Shown here: positions 34,435 to 43,770 of the stretch, in pieces | Layout of the letters: every line of letters begins with the position of its first letter | Position numbering within the stretch: the stretch's first letter is position 1 | Assembly: GCF_900111905.1 (NCBI RefSeq) | Contig: NZ_FOKM01000014.1 | Location: forward strand, 62,001-126,000 | Source: Rhizobium sp. NFR07 | GTDB taxonomy: Bacteria; Pseudomonadota; Alphaproteobacteria; Rhizobiales; Rhizobiaceae | Direction of reading: 5' to 3' | Length of the DNA: 64,000 nt | Translations under genes and position numbers: made by a program | Notes under the pieces: generated by a model | Database searches by the model: none | Told to the model about the DNA's origin: nothing | Seen by the model: only the letters and a program-made list of their open reading frames with translations

Positions 34435-37400
34435 ATGCAAGCTACTGGCCAGACGACCGGTAAGCGCCTGCGTGCGGGCGTGGATATCGGCGGTACGTTC
34501 ACCGACTTCATCCTTTTCGACGAGAGCGCCACCGCGATCCGTCTGCACAAGTGCCTGACCACGCCGCGTGATCCCTCCCAAGGTGCTCTGAGTGGCCTCG
34601 GCGAACTGGTCAAGGCGGCCGGCATCGACATTTCAGACCTTTCCGAGATTGTCCACGGCACCACGCTGGTCACCAATGCCGTCATCGAGCGCAAGGGCGC
34701 GCCGGTCGGCCTAATCACCACCGAAGGCTTTCGCGATATTCTCGAAATCGGCACCGAGCAGCGTTACGACATCTACGACCTGACGCTGGCTTATCCCACG
34801 CCGCTGGTCGAGCGTTCGCGCCGCATGGAAGTGACGGAGCGCATCGATGCCGATGGCAATATCATCATCGAACTTGACGAAGTCGCCGTGTTGCGCGCCG
34901 CCGAGGCGCTGAAGAAGGACGGTGTCGAGGCGGTCGCCATCTGCTTCATGCATTCCTACCGGAACCCGGCACATGAGCGCCGCGCCCGCGACATCATCGC
35001 CAAGGCCCTGCCAGAGCTGCAGATTTCGATTTCCTCGGAAGTCGTTGCCGAAATCTCCGAATATCAGCGCTTTGTCACCACCTGCGCCAATGCCTATGTG
35101 CAGCCGCTGATGGACCGCTACCTGCGCCGTTTCGAAGGCGAACTGGCAAAGATGGGTTTTGCAGGCGATTTCCGCCTGATGCATTCCGCCGGCGGCCTCG
35201 TTTCGCTTGAAACCGCCCGCGCCTTCCCGATCCGTCTACTGGAGTCCGGCCCGGCCGGTGGCGCGCTCGCCACCGCATGGTTCGGCAAGAATGCCGGTCA
35301 TGACAATGTCATCGCCTTCGATATGGGCGGCACGACGGCAAAAGCCTGCCTGATCGAAGACGGCAAGATAGATATCGCCTCCTATCTGGAAGCCGGCCGC
35401 GAGCACCGCTTCAAGAACGGCTCCGGCCTGCCGATCAAATCGCCAGTCGTCGACATGATCGAAATCGGCGCCGGCGGCGGCTCGATCGCCTCGATCGACG
35501 GCGTCGGCCTGCTGCAGGTCGGCCCCCATTCGGCAAGCTCGGAGCCGGGTCCCGCCTGTTACGGTCGTGGCGGCCTGAAGCCAACCGTGACAGACGCCTC
35601 CGTCGCGCTCGGCTATTACGATCCGTCCTTCTTCCTCGGCGGACGCATGACGCTCGATCTAGATGCCGCCGAAAAGGCGCTCGGTACGATCGCCAAGCCA
35701 TTCAACATTTCTGCCGTCGAAGCGGCATGGGGCATCCATCAGGTCGTCAGCGAAAGCATGGCGAGCGCTGCCCGCATCCATCTCGTCGAAAAAGGCAAGG
35801 ATCCGCGCGGTTATTCGATGATCGGCTTTGGCGGCGCCGGCCCGGCATTCGCCGCCAAGGTCGCTCGCATTCTCGGCGTCTCGGAAGTCATCATACCGCC
35901 GGCAAGCGGTGCTGCTTCAGCTTTCGGCTTCCTCACCGCCCCCCTCTCCTTCGACATCGTCCGCTCGCACCCGATCGCGTTGTCGGAAAAACTCGAAGCA
36001 GACAAGCTCAACGCCATCATCGAGGAAATTTCCGAGGATGGCCGCGTGCAGCTGCGCAGCGCGGGCGTTGCCGATGCCGACATACTGGTCGAACGTTCGG
36101 CAGACATCCGCCTCCTTGGTCAGTTGCATGAAATCAACGTGCCGCTGCCGGCGGGCAAGCTGGATGCCGGCGCCTATGCCGAAATCCGCAAGGCATTCGA
36201 AGCCGTCTATAGCGCGCGCTACACCCGCGTGCCGACCGAAGCGAAGCTCGAAATCCTCTCCTTCCGCATCCGCGCTTCCGGCGCCGTACCGCAGCTGACC
36301 GTCCGTCAGGCCGGTATCGAAGGCGGCGCGACCGATCCCAAAAAAGGCACCCGCAAGACGTTCTTCGGCAGCGACTGGGTCGATGCCGGCATCTATGACC
36401 GTTATTCGATGCGTCCGGGTATTCTCGTCGAAGGTCCCGCCATCATCGAGGAACGCGAATCCACCACCATCATCCCGCCGGGTGACAAGGTGACGGTCGA
36501 CGAGACCGGCAACCTGCGCATCCAGATCGCCGAAACCGCCAAGGGCGCGACCATCGTCGAAGACACGATGACGCTCGAAGAGGCGAGCCGCCGCATCCAG
36601 TCCGATCCGATCGCGCTGGAAGTGATGTGGAGCCGACTCGTCAACGTTGCGGAAGAAATGTGGTCGACGGTGTGCCGCACCGCATTTTCGCTGATCATCT
36701 CAGAAAGCCAGGATTTTGGCTGCGCCATTCTCGATCCGAACGGCGAAACGCTGGCCCACTCCGCCCGCGTCATGCCGGTCTTCAACCTGACCCTGCCGAT
36801 GGCGGTGAAGGCGATCATCGAGCGTTACCCGGTCGATACGATGAAGCCGGGCGATGTCTACATCACCAATGATCCGTGGCTCTGCGCCGGCCACCTGTTC
36901 GACCTCGCCATCGTCACGCCGGTCTTCCATCGCGGTCGCGTCGTGGCGCTGATGGGCACGGTCGGCCATGTCGGCGATATCGGCGGCAGCCGTGACGGTC
37001 TGAATGTCACCGAGCTTTACGAAGAAGGCATCCAGATCCCGGAAATGAAGCTGGTGCGCGCAGGCGAGGAGAACGAAGACCTGTTCCGCCTGATGGCGGA
37101 CAATATTCGCGACAGCGACCAGGTTCTCGGCGACGTCCGTTCGTTCATCTCCGCCAACGAGACAGGCTCCGCCCGCATGCGCTCCTTCATGGAAGAGTAT
37201 GGCATGCACGACCTGAAGGCGCTGTCGCATGTCGTGCAGTCGCTTTCCGAAAAGGCCATGCGCGATGCGGTGACCAAACTCACCGACGGCGTCTACCATT
37301 CGGAGATTTCCAACAATCCGATGGGTTCGACCATGACCTTCCCGCTGAAGGTGACGGTCAAGGGCGACGAGATCGAACTCGATTTCGAAGGCGCACCGCC

Positions 37401-38295
37401 ACAGACGGTCAAGGGCGGCATCAATTGCACGCTCTCCTACACGACGGCACACGCGACCTACCCGATCAAGTGCATGCTGACACCGGGCATCCGCGGCAAT
37501 GCGGGCTGCTATCGTCCGTTCACGGTGAAGGCGCCAAAAGGCTCGATCCTCAATTGCGAAAAGCCGGCTCCGGTTTCGCTCCGCACCCGCACCGGCTGGT
37601 ACCTTGCACCGAACGTCTTCCGCGCACTTTCGGAAGCAGCACCGGATACCGCTCAGTCCTTCTCCGGCCTGCCGAGCCTGATGAGTTTTTATGGCAAGTC
37701 GGTCGAATCGGGCGCGCTGTTCTACGAACTGCTGCTGCTCGGCGGCGGCCAGGGCGCTTCGCAGACCAAGGACGGCAAGTCCTCGCTTCTGTGGCCGACG
37801 TCTGCAGCAACCTCGTCGCTGGAAATGTTCGAAACCCGCTCGCCGATCGTCATCTGGGAAAAGAGCCTGATGACCGACAGCGGCGGCGCCGGCGAAAACC
37901 GCGGTGGTTTGGGTGTTCGCGTCCGCATCTCGCGCCGCAATGTCGAAGGTCATCCGATCAAGGCGATCGTGTCGCCGGAAGGTGTCGATCTGCCCGTCGA
38001 AGGCCTGTTCGGCGGCAAGCCGGGCAAAACGGCAACCGGCAAGATCCTGTCGCATGCCAGCGGTGACGTGGTGCAGGATTGCGGCACCGGCGCGATCGTC
38101 GATCTCGTCGACACCGATGCAGTCGTGGAACTGACGCTTGCCGGTGGCTCCGGTTACGGTGATCCGAAGAAGCGCAGCATCGAAAAACTCGATGACGACG
38201 TGCGCCAGGGTTACGTCAGCGCGGAAGCGGCCGACGCCATCTATGGCCGCACGGCCCGCAGCGGGGAACGCAAGAAGTCCGATACCGCAGCCTGA
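34435..38295 (+). CDS. Fused HyuA-HyuB hydantoinase / 5-oxoprolinase-type ATP-dependent enzyme
   Basis: At 1286 residues the protein joins a HyuA half (about 1-700) and a HyuB half (about 720-1270), the layout of eukaryotic-type 5-oxoprolinase and some bacterial hydantoinases. The ATP-binding ASKHA motif GVDIGGTFTDFIL is at 15-27, followed by HGTTLVTNAVIERKGAP, IAFDMGGTTAKA and GAGGGSIA. The HyuB half opens near IALEVMWSRLVNVAEEMW and has FNLTLPMAVKAI and TNDPWLCAGHLFDL. It would hydrolyse a cyclic amide (5-oxoproline, hydantoin or N-methylhydantoin) using ATP. It leads an operon with a peptide-type importer and an M20 amidohydrolase that could remove the N-carbamoyl or acyl group formed. The exact ring substrate is unknown. 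Confidence 0.88.
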   Translation: MQATGQTTGKRLRAGVDIGGTFTDFILFDESATAIRLHKCLTTPRDPSQGALSGLGELVKAAGIDISDLSEIVHGTTLVTNAVIERKGAPVGLITTEGFRDILEIGTEQRYDIYDLTLAYPTPLVERSRRMEVTERIDADGNIIIELDEVAVLRAAEALKKDGVEAVAICFMHSYRNPAHERRARDIIAKALPELQISISSEVVAEISEYQRFVTTCANAYVQPLMDRYLRRFEGELAKMGFAGDFRLMHSAGGLVSLETARAFPIRLLESGPAGGALATAWFGKNAGHDNVIAFDMGGTTAKACLIEDGKIDIASYLEAGREHRFKNGSGLPIKSPVVDMIEIGAGGGSIASIDGVGLLQVGPHSASSEPGPACYGRGGLKPTVTDASVALGYYDPSFFLGGRMTLDLDAAEKALGTIAKPFNISAVEAAWGIHQVVSESMASAARIHLVEKGKDPRGYSMIGFGGAGPAFAAKVARILGVSEVIIPPASGAASAFGFLTAPLSFDIVRSHPIALSEKLEADKLNAIIEEISEDGRVQLRSAGVADADILVERSADIRLLGQLHEINVPLPAGKLDAGAYAEIRKAFEAVYSARYTRVPTEAKLEILSFRIRASGAVPQLTVRQAGIEGGATDPKKGTRKTFFGSDWVDAGIYDRYSMRPGILVEGPAIIEERESTTIIPPGDKVTVDETGNLRIQIAETAKGATIVEDTMTLEEASRRIQSDPIALEVMWSRLVNVAEEMWSTVCRTAFSLIISESQDFGCAILDPNGETLAHSARVMPVFNLTLPMAVKAIIERYPVDTMKPGDVYITNDPWLCAGHLFDLAIVTPVFHRGRVVALMGTVGHVGDIGGSRDGLNVTELYEEGIQIPEMKLVRAGEENEDLFRLMADNIRDSDQVLGDVRSFISANETGSARMRSFMEEYGMHDLKALSHVVQSLSEKAMRDAVTKLTDGVYHSEISNNPMGSTMTFPLKVTVKGDEIELDFEGAPPQTVKGGINCTLSYTTAHATYPIKCMLTPGIRGNAGCYRPFTVKAPKGSILNCEKPAPVSLRTRTGWYLAPNVFRALSEAAPDTAQSFSGLPSLMSFYGKSVESGALFYELLLLGGGQGASQTKDGKSSLLWPTSAATSSLEMFETRSPIVIWEKSLMTDSGGAGENRGGLGVRVRISRRNVEGHPIKAIVSPEGVDLPVEGLFGGKPGKTATGKILSHASGDVVQDCGTGAIVDLVDTDAVVELTLAGGSGYGDPKKRSIEKLDDDVRQGYVSAEAADAIYGRTARSGERKKSDTAA

Positions 38296-38305
38296 ACGAT
38301 AAATT

Positions 38306-38332
38306 CCGGTCGTCTTAAGGGGAGACGGCCGG
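38306..38332 (+). terminator. Stem-loop between hyuAB and the peptide-binding-protein gene
   Basis: CCGGTCGTCT and AGACGGCCGG pair over 10 bp (one G-T pair) around TAAGGGG, 10 bases after the hyuAB stop. Only two T residues follow, so it is probably an attenuator or processing site rather than a full terminator; the next RBS is at once downstream. Confidence 0.5.
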
Positions 38333-38359
38333 TTATCCAAAAACCAGGAGACCATTCGC

Positions 38360-39916
38360 ATGCAGATGACCAGACGTTCGTTCATGGGTTCGGCGGTTTC
38401 CGCGGCCGCGCTCGCTTCGATGCCGCTCGAAAGCTTTGCCGCAGGCCGCAAGATCCTGATCATGGCCAGCAGTGTCGATATTCCGAATTTCGACCCGCAT
38501 GTCGCCACCGGTTATGCCCCGGCCATGCTGTTCCGCAACACCTATGATGCGCTGGTGCGCGTCGTCGGCACGCCGCCGGAAGTCAAGCCGGGTCTGGCAA
38601 CCAGCTGGACGGTTTCGGAAGACCAGAAGCATTACGAATTCAAGCTCGATCCGACTGCGAAGTTCCAGGACGGCTCGCCGGTGACGGCAGAAGCCGTCGT
38701 CTATTCCTTCAAGCGCATCGTCAAGCTCAAGCGCGGTCCCTCCTGGATGATCGCCGGTATCGTCGATGCCGACAGCGTCAAGGCGGCGGATGCCCAGACC
38801 GTCGCCTTCGATCTCAAGGCACCCTTCGCGCCCTTCCTGCAGGTCCTGCCGTGGATGTTCATCGTCAACCCCACGGTGGTCGAAGCCAATATCGGCAGCG
38901 ATGACGGTCAAGCCTATCTTCTGGCCAACACGGCCGGCTCCGGCCCGTTCAAGTTGGGCCGTGTTCTGCCCGGCAACATGTACGAGTTCATCCGCGTCAA
39001 GGACGACTGGCACCAGGGCGGCGGCAATCTCGAAGGCGCGATCTGGAAGATCGTGCGCGAGGCGTCCACCGAACGCATGATGCTGCAGCGCAAGGAAGCG
39101 CATATCGCCCTCGAGCTTTACGCCGAGGACATGGAAGCCTTGAAGGACAATCCGGCCGTCGTTAGCGTCATCGAGCCGGAATACCGCACCTTCTCGATCA
39201 AGATGAACACTGCCAAGGGACCGCTCGCAGACAAGAACCTGCGCAAGGCGATCTCCTACGCCTTCAATTACCAGAGCATGCTGGATGCCGCAGGCCCGGC
39301 CGAACTGATGGTCGGCCCGCTGCCGACCGGCATCTTTGGCCACGACCCGAGCCTCACCGTCTATCGTCACGACATGGACAAGGCGAAGGAATATCTCGCC
39401 AAGTCGGAATACAAGGATGGCGGCTTCAAGCTCTCCGTCATGCATGCCACCGGTTATGAAAACCAGCGTCGCTGGTCTCTCCTGCTGCTGGAAGCATTGA
39501 AAGCGCTCAACATCGAACTCGATATCCGCCCTGCCACATGGCCTGACACGGTTGCGGCTGCACAGTCTCCGGACACGATGCCGAGCTTCATGTGCCTGTT
39601 CCAGACGGCCAACTATGCCGATCCGGACAACGTCGCCTTTGCCGCCTATCACTCGTCGCGCAATGGCCAGTGGCAGAACCCGGTCTACAAGAACGAGGAA
39701 GTCGACAAGCTGATCGAGGCGGCCCGCGTCGAGACCGACCAGACCAAGCGTGCGGAACTTTACAAGCAGTTCCAGGAACTTGTCATCGACGACGCGCCGG
39801 ATATTTTTGGCTTACTCGAAAAGCGCAAGCTCGGCTTCGGCGCAAACGTGAAGAACTTCGTCTTCACCCCGGTTGCCGCCAACGCCATCGAGCTTCTGCC
39901 GCTGTCGCTTGATTGA
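38360..39916 (+). CDS. Peptide/oligopeptide-type ABC substrate-binding protein (SBP family 5), Tat-like signal
   Basis: The 518-residue protein is a DppA/OppA-class (family 5) binding protein, with NFDPHVATGYAPAMLFRNTY near 43-62, the PGLATSWTVSEDQKHYEF segment and ARRIVKLKRGPSWM-like KRIVKLKRGPSW. The N terminus MQMTRRSFMGSAVSAAAL has a twin-arginine pattern (TRRSFMG), so Tat export of a folded protein is plausible; a Sec route is less likely. It supplies the four ABC genes downstream. Given hyuAB and the amidohydrolase, the ligand may be a pyroglutamyl, hydantoin or N-acyl amino-acid compound. Confidence 0.88.
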   Translation: MQMTRRSFMGSAVSAAALASMPLESFAAGRKILIMASSVDIPNFDPHVATGYAPAMLFRNTYDALVRVVGTPPEVKPGLATSWTVSEDQKHYEFKLDPTAKFQDGSPVTAEAVVYSFKRIVKLKRGPSWMIAGIVDADSVKAADAQTVAFDLKAPFAPFLQVLPWMFIVNPTVVEANIGSDDGQAYLLANTAGSGPFKLGRVLPGNMYEFIRVKDDWHQGGGNLEGAIWKIVREASTERMMLQRKEAHIALELYAEDMEALKDNPAVVSVIEPEYRTFSIKMNTAKGPLADKNLRKAISYAFNYQSMLDAAGPAELMVGPLPTGIFGHDPSLTVYRHDMDKAKEYLAKSEYKDGGFKLSVMHATGYENQRRWSLLLLEALKALNIELDIRPATWPDTVAAAQSPDTMPSFMCLFQTANYADPDNVAFAAYHSSRNGQWQNPVYKNEEVDKLIEAARVETDQTKRAELYKQFQELVIDDAPDIFGLLEKRKLGFGANVKNFVFTPVAANAIELLPLSLD

Positions 39917-39942
39917 TAGGGACGATCGCAAAAGAAAAGAAA

Positions 39943-40073
39943 GACCCCTCCCAACCCTCCCCACAAGGGGGAGGGCTTAACCCAGCCGAACCGCCAACGC
40001 TCGATTTATCCGAGGCGGTTGCCACAAGTCTTCTCCCCCTTGTGGGGGAGATGGCCGGCAGGCCAGAGGGGAA
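39943..40073. repeat. RIME-like intergenic palindromic element
   Basis: Imperfect inverted arms flank a loop of about 55 bases: left arm CCCCTCCCAACCCTCCCC then ACAAGGGGGAGGG (39945-39974), right arm TTCTCCCCCTTGTGGGGGAG then ATGGCCGGCAGGCCAGAGGGG (40030-40071). The right-arm words are characteristic of the rhizobial intergenic mosaic elements (RIME) and related Brucella repeats. It fills the 220-base gap between the binding-protein and first permease genes, inside an operon. It supports a Rhizobiales origin and may modulate transcript stability. Confidence 0.75.
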
Positions 40074-40136
40074 CTTTAATCAGGGAGCTTTCATCCTCAT
40101 GCGATCGACCCAAACTACTGACCACCGGAAGCGCCC

Positions 40137-41144
40137 ATGATCCTTTACACTCTGAGACGCCTCATTCTTCTGATCCCGATGCTGATCGGGCTGACGATGA
40201 TCGTTTTCGCCATCGCCCGCCTTCTTCCCGGTGATCCGGTGGCGCTTGCTGCCGGCCCCAATGCCACGCCCGACGTGATCGAAAGCGTGCGCCAGGAATT
40301 CGGCCTCGATAAATCGCTGCCCCAGCAATACTGGGCTTACGTGACGGGGCTGGTTCAGGGTGACTGGGGTGTTTCGATCTTCACGCGCCGCCCGGTGTTC
40401 GAAGACATCATGACCTTCCTGCCGGCGACACTGGAACTGGTGGCAGCCGCCATGCTGATTGCCATCGTGCTCGGCATTCCGCTCGGCCTTGCAGCCGCCG
40501 TCTATCGCAATGGTGTTGTCGATTACCTGACCCGCACGGTGGCACTCGGCGGCATCGCCATGCCGCGCTTTTTCCTCGGCCTGCTGCTGCAGCTGATGTT
40601 CGTCTCCTGGCTCGACATCCTGCCGCTCTCGGGCCGTTTCCCACTGATCGAGATCCCGCCGGAAGGCCCTACCGGTATCTATACGATCGATTCCATTGTC
40701 GCCGGTGACTGGTATTCGCTAACGATTGCATTGCAGCACCTCGCTCTCCCCGCCTTTGCCATGTCGCTTTCCCCTCTGGCGACCATCATGCGCATGATGC
40801 GCGCGTCGACGATCGAGGTACTGCAGCAGGATTTTGTCATGACCGAACGGGCGCTCGGCATTTCCAACACAAAAATCCTGTTCAAATACGTGCTGAAGAA
40901 CGCCATGACCTCGACGCTGACCGTCATCGGTCTCTACGTCTCCTGGTTGCTCGGTGGCACGGTTCTGGTCGAGACGGTGTTCGACTGGCCGGGTCTTGGC
41001 CTTTATGCCACGCAGGCGATCCTTTCCCAGGATTTCATGCCGGTCATCGGCGTCACGCTGGTCATCGCCATGATCTATCTCGTCACCATGCTGATCGTCG
41101 ACCTGCTCTACGGCGTCTTCAACCCGAGGGTTCGTTACACATGA
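40137..41144 (+). CDS. Peptide ABC transporter permease, DppB type
   Basis: A 335-residue inner-membrane protein with the N-terminal hydrophobic helix and RLLPGDPV signature of DppB/OppB, about six membrane segments and the contact loop QQDFVMTERALGISNTKILF. It forms a heterodimer with the DppC-type protein encoded next, whose start overlaps its stop by 4 bases (ATGA). The preceding 220-base gap holds a RIME-like repeat. Confidence 0.93.
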   Translation: MILYTLRRLILLIPMLIGLTMIVFAIARLLPGDPVALAAGPNATPDVIESVRQEFGLDKSLPQQYWAYVTGLVQGDWGVSIFTRRPVFEDIMTFLPATLELVAAAMLIAIVLGIPLGLAAAVYRNGVVDYLTRTVALGGIAMPRFFLGLLLQLMFVSWLDILPLSGRFPLIEIPPEGPTGIYTIDSIVAGDWYSLTIALQHLALPAFAMSLSPLATIMRMMRASTIEVLQQDFVMTERALGISNTKILFKYVLKNAMTSTLTVIGLYVSWLLGGTVLVETVFDWPGLGLYATQAILSQDFMPVIGVTLVIAMIYLVTMLIVDLLYGVFNPRVRYT

Positions 41145-42037
41145 CCTCCACCCCGACCACGCTCCCCAAGCGCGACCAGTCGGCACGGCTGGAAAATTGG
41201 GCTCGCGCCTTTTACCGCTTCCGCCAGAGCTGGCTTTCCGTCATCGGCCTCGCGATCGTCGTGATGCTCGTCGCCGTCGCACTGTTCGCGCCGCTCATCG
41301 TGCCGCATCCCGAGCATGTCGCTGGCGGCACCAACACGGCCGCCCGCTTCACGGCGCCCGGCGCAGACTTCTGGTTCGGCACCAATGCACTCGGCCAGGA
41401 CGTGTTTTCGCTCGTCCTTGTCGGCTCACAGGTGTCACTGTTCTCCGGTCTTGCGGTGGTCATCATCGCCATCGTGGTCGGCGGTCTTGTCGGAGCGATC
41501 GCCGGCTATTTCGGCGGCTGGATCGACGAAATCCTGATGCGCATCACCGACCTTCTGCTCACGATCCCGAGCCTGATCCTCGCCATGGCGGTCGCCGCAG
41601 CACTCGGGACGGGCGTGACCAACATGATCATCGCCATCGCCATCACCTGGTGGCCAGCCTATGCCCGCCTCGTGCGCGGCGAGGTGATCGGCAAGAAGGA
41701 AGAGCAGTTCATCACCGCCGCAAAGGCGCTCGGCGCCAGCTGGCCGCGCATTCTCGGCCGCCATATCCTGCCCAACATCATGTCGCCGATCATCGTCAAG
41801 GCCTCGCTGGACATGGGTTTTGCCGTCCTGACCGTCGCGTCGCTCGGCTTTGTCGGCATCGGTGTGAAGGCGCCGACGCCGGAATGGGGCACGCTGCTTT
41901 CCGTCGCTCGCGCCGACATGCCGGATTACTGGTGGACGGCGGTCTTCCCCGGCTGCGCCATCTTCCTGGCGGTTCTTGCCTTCAACCTCCTTGGCGACGG
42001 TCTGCGCGACGTCATGGACCCCAAGGCGCGGCGGTGA
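41141..42037 (+). CDS. Peptide ABC transporter permease, DppC type
   Basis: A 298-residue permease with the OppC N-terminal domain (WARAFYRFRQSWLSVIGLAI) and the pattern FWFGTNALGQDVFSLVLVGSQ, then the ATPase-contact segment KKEEQFITAAKALGASWPRI and the C-terminal FNLLGDGLRDVMDPKARR typical of DppC. Translationally coupled to DppB. The ATPase gene follows after nine bases. Confidence 0.94.
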   Translation: MTSTPTTLPKRDQSARLENWARAFYRFRQSWLSVIGLAIVVMLVAVALFAPLIVPHPEHVAGGTNTAARFTAPGADFWFGTNALGQDVFSLVLVGSQVSLFSGLAVVIIAIVVGGLVGAIAGYFGGWIDEILMRITDLLLTIPSLILAMAVAAALGTGVTNMIIAIAITWWPAYARLVRGEVIGKKEEQFITAAKALGASWPRILGRHILPNIMSPIIVKASLDMGFAVLTVASLGFVGIGVKAPTPEWGTLLSVARADMPDYWWTAVFPGCAIFLAVLAFNLLGDGLRDVMDPKARR

Positions 42038-42046
42038 GGTGACGGC

Positions 42047-42931
42047 ATGACACTCCTCGACATCAAGAACCTCAACCTTTCCATGCGCAGTTTCGAAGGT
42101 GAAACGCAGATCCTGCACGGCATCGATCTCAAGGTCGAACGCGGCGAAATCTGGGGCATGGTCGGCGAGACCGGCTCGGGAAAATCGCTGACCGGTCTCT
42201 CCGTTTCGCGCCTCATCCCACCGGCAACCGGCCGCTATCTTGCGGGCTCGATCGAGTTCGAAGGCCGCGATGTACTGAAAGCCGGAGAGAAGGAAATGCG
42301 TGCTCTGCGCGGCCGCAAGATCGGTATGATCTTTCAGGACCCGACAACCAACCTCAACCCGGTTTTCCGTATCGGCACGCAGCTGGTCGATGTGGCGCTG
42401 CATGCCGGCCATGCCGACCCGACCGTGCTGGGTCTCGAACCCGGCGCATCGTCCCGCGACCTGAAAAAGGCGGCAAAACGCGTGGCCGTCGAAATGCTCG
42501 ACAAGGTCGGCATTCCGAAGGCAGCGGAGCGCATTCACGACTATCCGCACCAGTTTTCCGGCGGCATGCGTCAACGCGTGCTGATCGCCATGGCGATGAT
42601 CGGCAAGCCCGACCTCTTGATTGCCGACGAGCCGACAACGGCGCTCGACGTCTCCGTACAGGCGCAGATCCTGAAGCTGATCCACGACCTAGTGGCGGAG
42701 CGAAACATCGGCGTACTGATGATCACCCACAACCTCGGCGTCGTGGCGCAGATCTGCTCCCATGTCGCCGTCATGTATCGCGGCCGCATTCTGGAGCGCG
42801 GGCTTGTCACGGACGTGCTGAAAAAGCCGTCTCACGTCTATACGCAGGCACTCCTCAATTCCATTCCGACAGCCCATACCAAACGCGGCGAACTCCGCGG
42901 CCTTGGCGGCGTCATGCCGGAGGTTCAGTAA
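42047..42931 (+). CDS. Peptide ABC transporter ATP-binding protein, DppD type
   Basis: A 294-residue ATPase with Walker A GETGSGKS, signature FSGGMRQRVLIAMAM, Walker B LLIADEPTTALDV and MITHNLGVVAQICSHVAVMY. It is shorter than usual for DppD (about 325), because the Cys-rich C-terminal oligo_HPY tail that often binds an Fe-S cluster is missing or cut short after GGVMPEV. It shares one base with the next gene (TAATG). Confidence 0.92.
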   Translation: MTLLDIKNLNLSMRSFEGETQILHGIDLKVERGEIWGMVGETGSGKSLTGLSVSRLIPPATGRYLAGSIEFEGRDVLKAGEKEMRALRGRKIGMIFQDPTTNLNPVFRIGTQLVDVALHAGHADPTVLGLEPGASSRDLKKAAKRVAVEMLDKVGIPKAAERIHDYPHQFSGGMRQRVLIAMAMIGKPDLLIADEPTTALDVSVQAQILKLIHDLVAERNIGVLMITHNLGVVAQICSHVAVMYRGRILERGLVTDVLKKPSHVYTQALLNSIPTAHTKRGELRGLGGVMPEVQ

Positions 42932-43755
42932 TGCTTGAGATCAACAACGTCTCGAAGATCTTTCCCGGCCAGCGCAAGGGTCTGTTCGGCCAGGCCGAGG
43001 GGTTCAAGGCACTCGACGATGTCAGCCTGCGGGTGACAAGGGGAAAGAGCTTCGGCCTCGTCGGCGAATCCGGCTCCGGAAAGACAACGCTGACGCGCTG
43101 CATCCTGAAACTGGAAACGCTGACATCCGGCAACATCCTCTATGAAGGCGCCGACATAGCCAGGTTGGCGCCGGCTGAAATGCGACGCCTGCGCGCCCGC
43201 CTGCAGATCGTCTTCCAAGACCCCTACGCCTCGCTCGATCCTCGCATGACGATCCATGACATCGTTGCCGAGCCGCTGGTCATCCATCGCGATATCGTGC
43301 CGATGACATCCCGTCAGCGCACCGAACGCGTGCTGGAACTGCTGCTGCAGGTCGGTCTGCGCGCAGAGCATCTGTTCCGTTACCCGCACGAATTTTCCGG
43401 TGGCCAGCGCCAGCGTATCGGTATTGCCCGGGCGCTGGCGGTGAAGCCGGAATTCCTCATCCTCGACGAGCCGACATCGGCGCTTGACGTCTCGGTTCAG
43501 GCCGACGTCCTCAATCTTTTGCACAGGCTGCAGGAAGAACTGGGCCTAACCTATTTCTTCATCAGCCACGATCTCGGCGTCATCCGTTATATCTGCGACG
43601 ACGTCGCGGTGATCTATCGTGGAAAGCTGGTTGAAAGTGGCCCGGTTGCCGATATCTTCGAGCGGCCGACAAACGAATATACACGCATGCTGCTCAATGC
43701 GATGCCAGATCCCGATCCGGATCGCTCGCCCTTCCGCACGGTAGCATCCGTCTGA
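42931..43755 (+). CDS. Peptide ABC transporter ATP-binding protein, DppF type
   Basis: A 274-residue ATPase: Walker A GESGSGKT, signature FSGGQRQRIGIARAL, Walker B FLILDEPTSALDVSVQ and FISHDLGVIRYICDDVAVIY. It pairs with the DppD-type subunit. Like its partner it ends early, lacking the oligo_HPY C-terminal extension of typical DppF. The amidohydrolase follows after 15 bases. Confidence 0.92.
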   Translation: MLEINNVSKIFPGQRKGLFGQAEGFKALDDVSLRVTRGKSFGLVGESGSGKTTLTRCILKLETLTSGNILYEGADIARLAPAEMRRLRARLQIVFQDPYASLDPRMTIHDIVAEPLVIHRDIVPMTSRQRTERVLELLLQVGLRAEHLFRYPHEFSGGQRQRIGIARALAVKPEFLILDEPTSALDVSVQADVLNLLHRLQEELGLTYFFISHDLGVIRYICDDVAVIYRGKLVESGPVADIFERPTNEYTRMLLNAMPDPDPDRSPFRTVASV

Positions 43756-43770
43756 AACCTTGGAGCCAGC

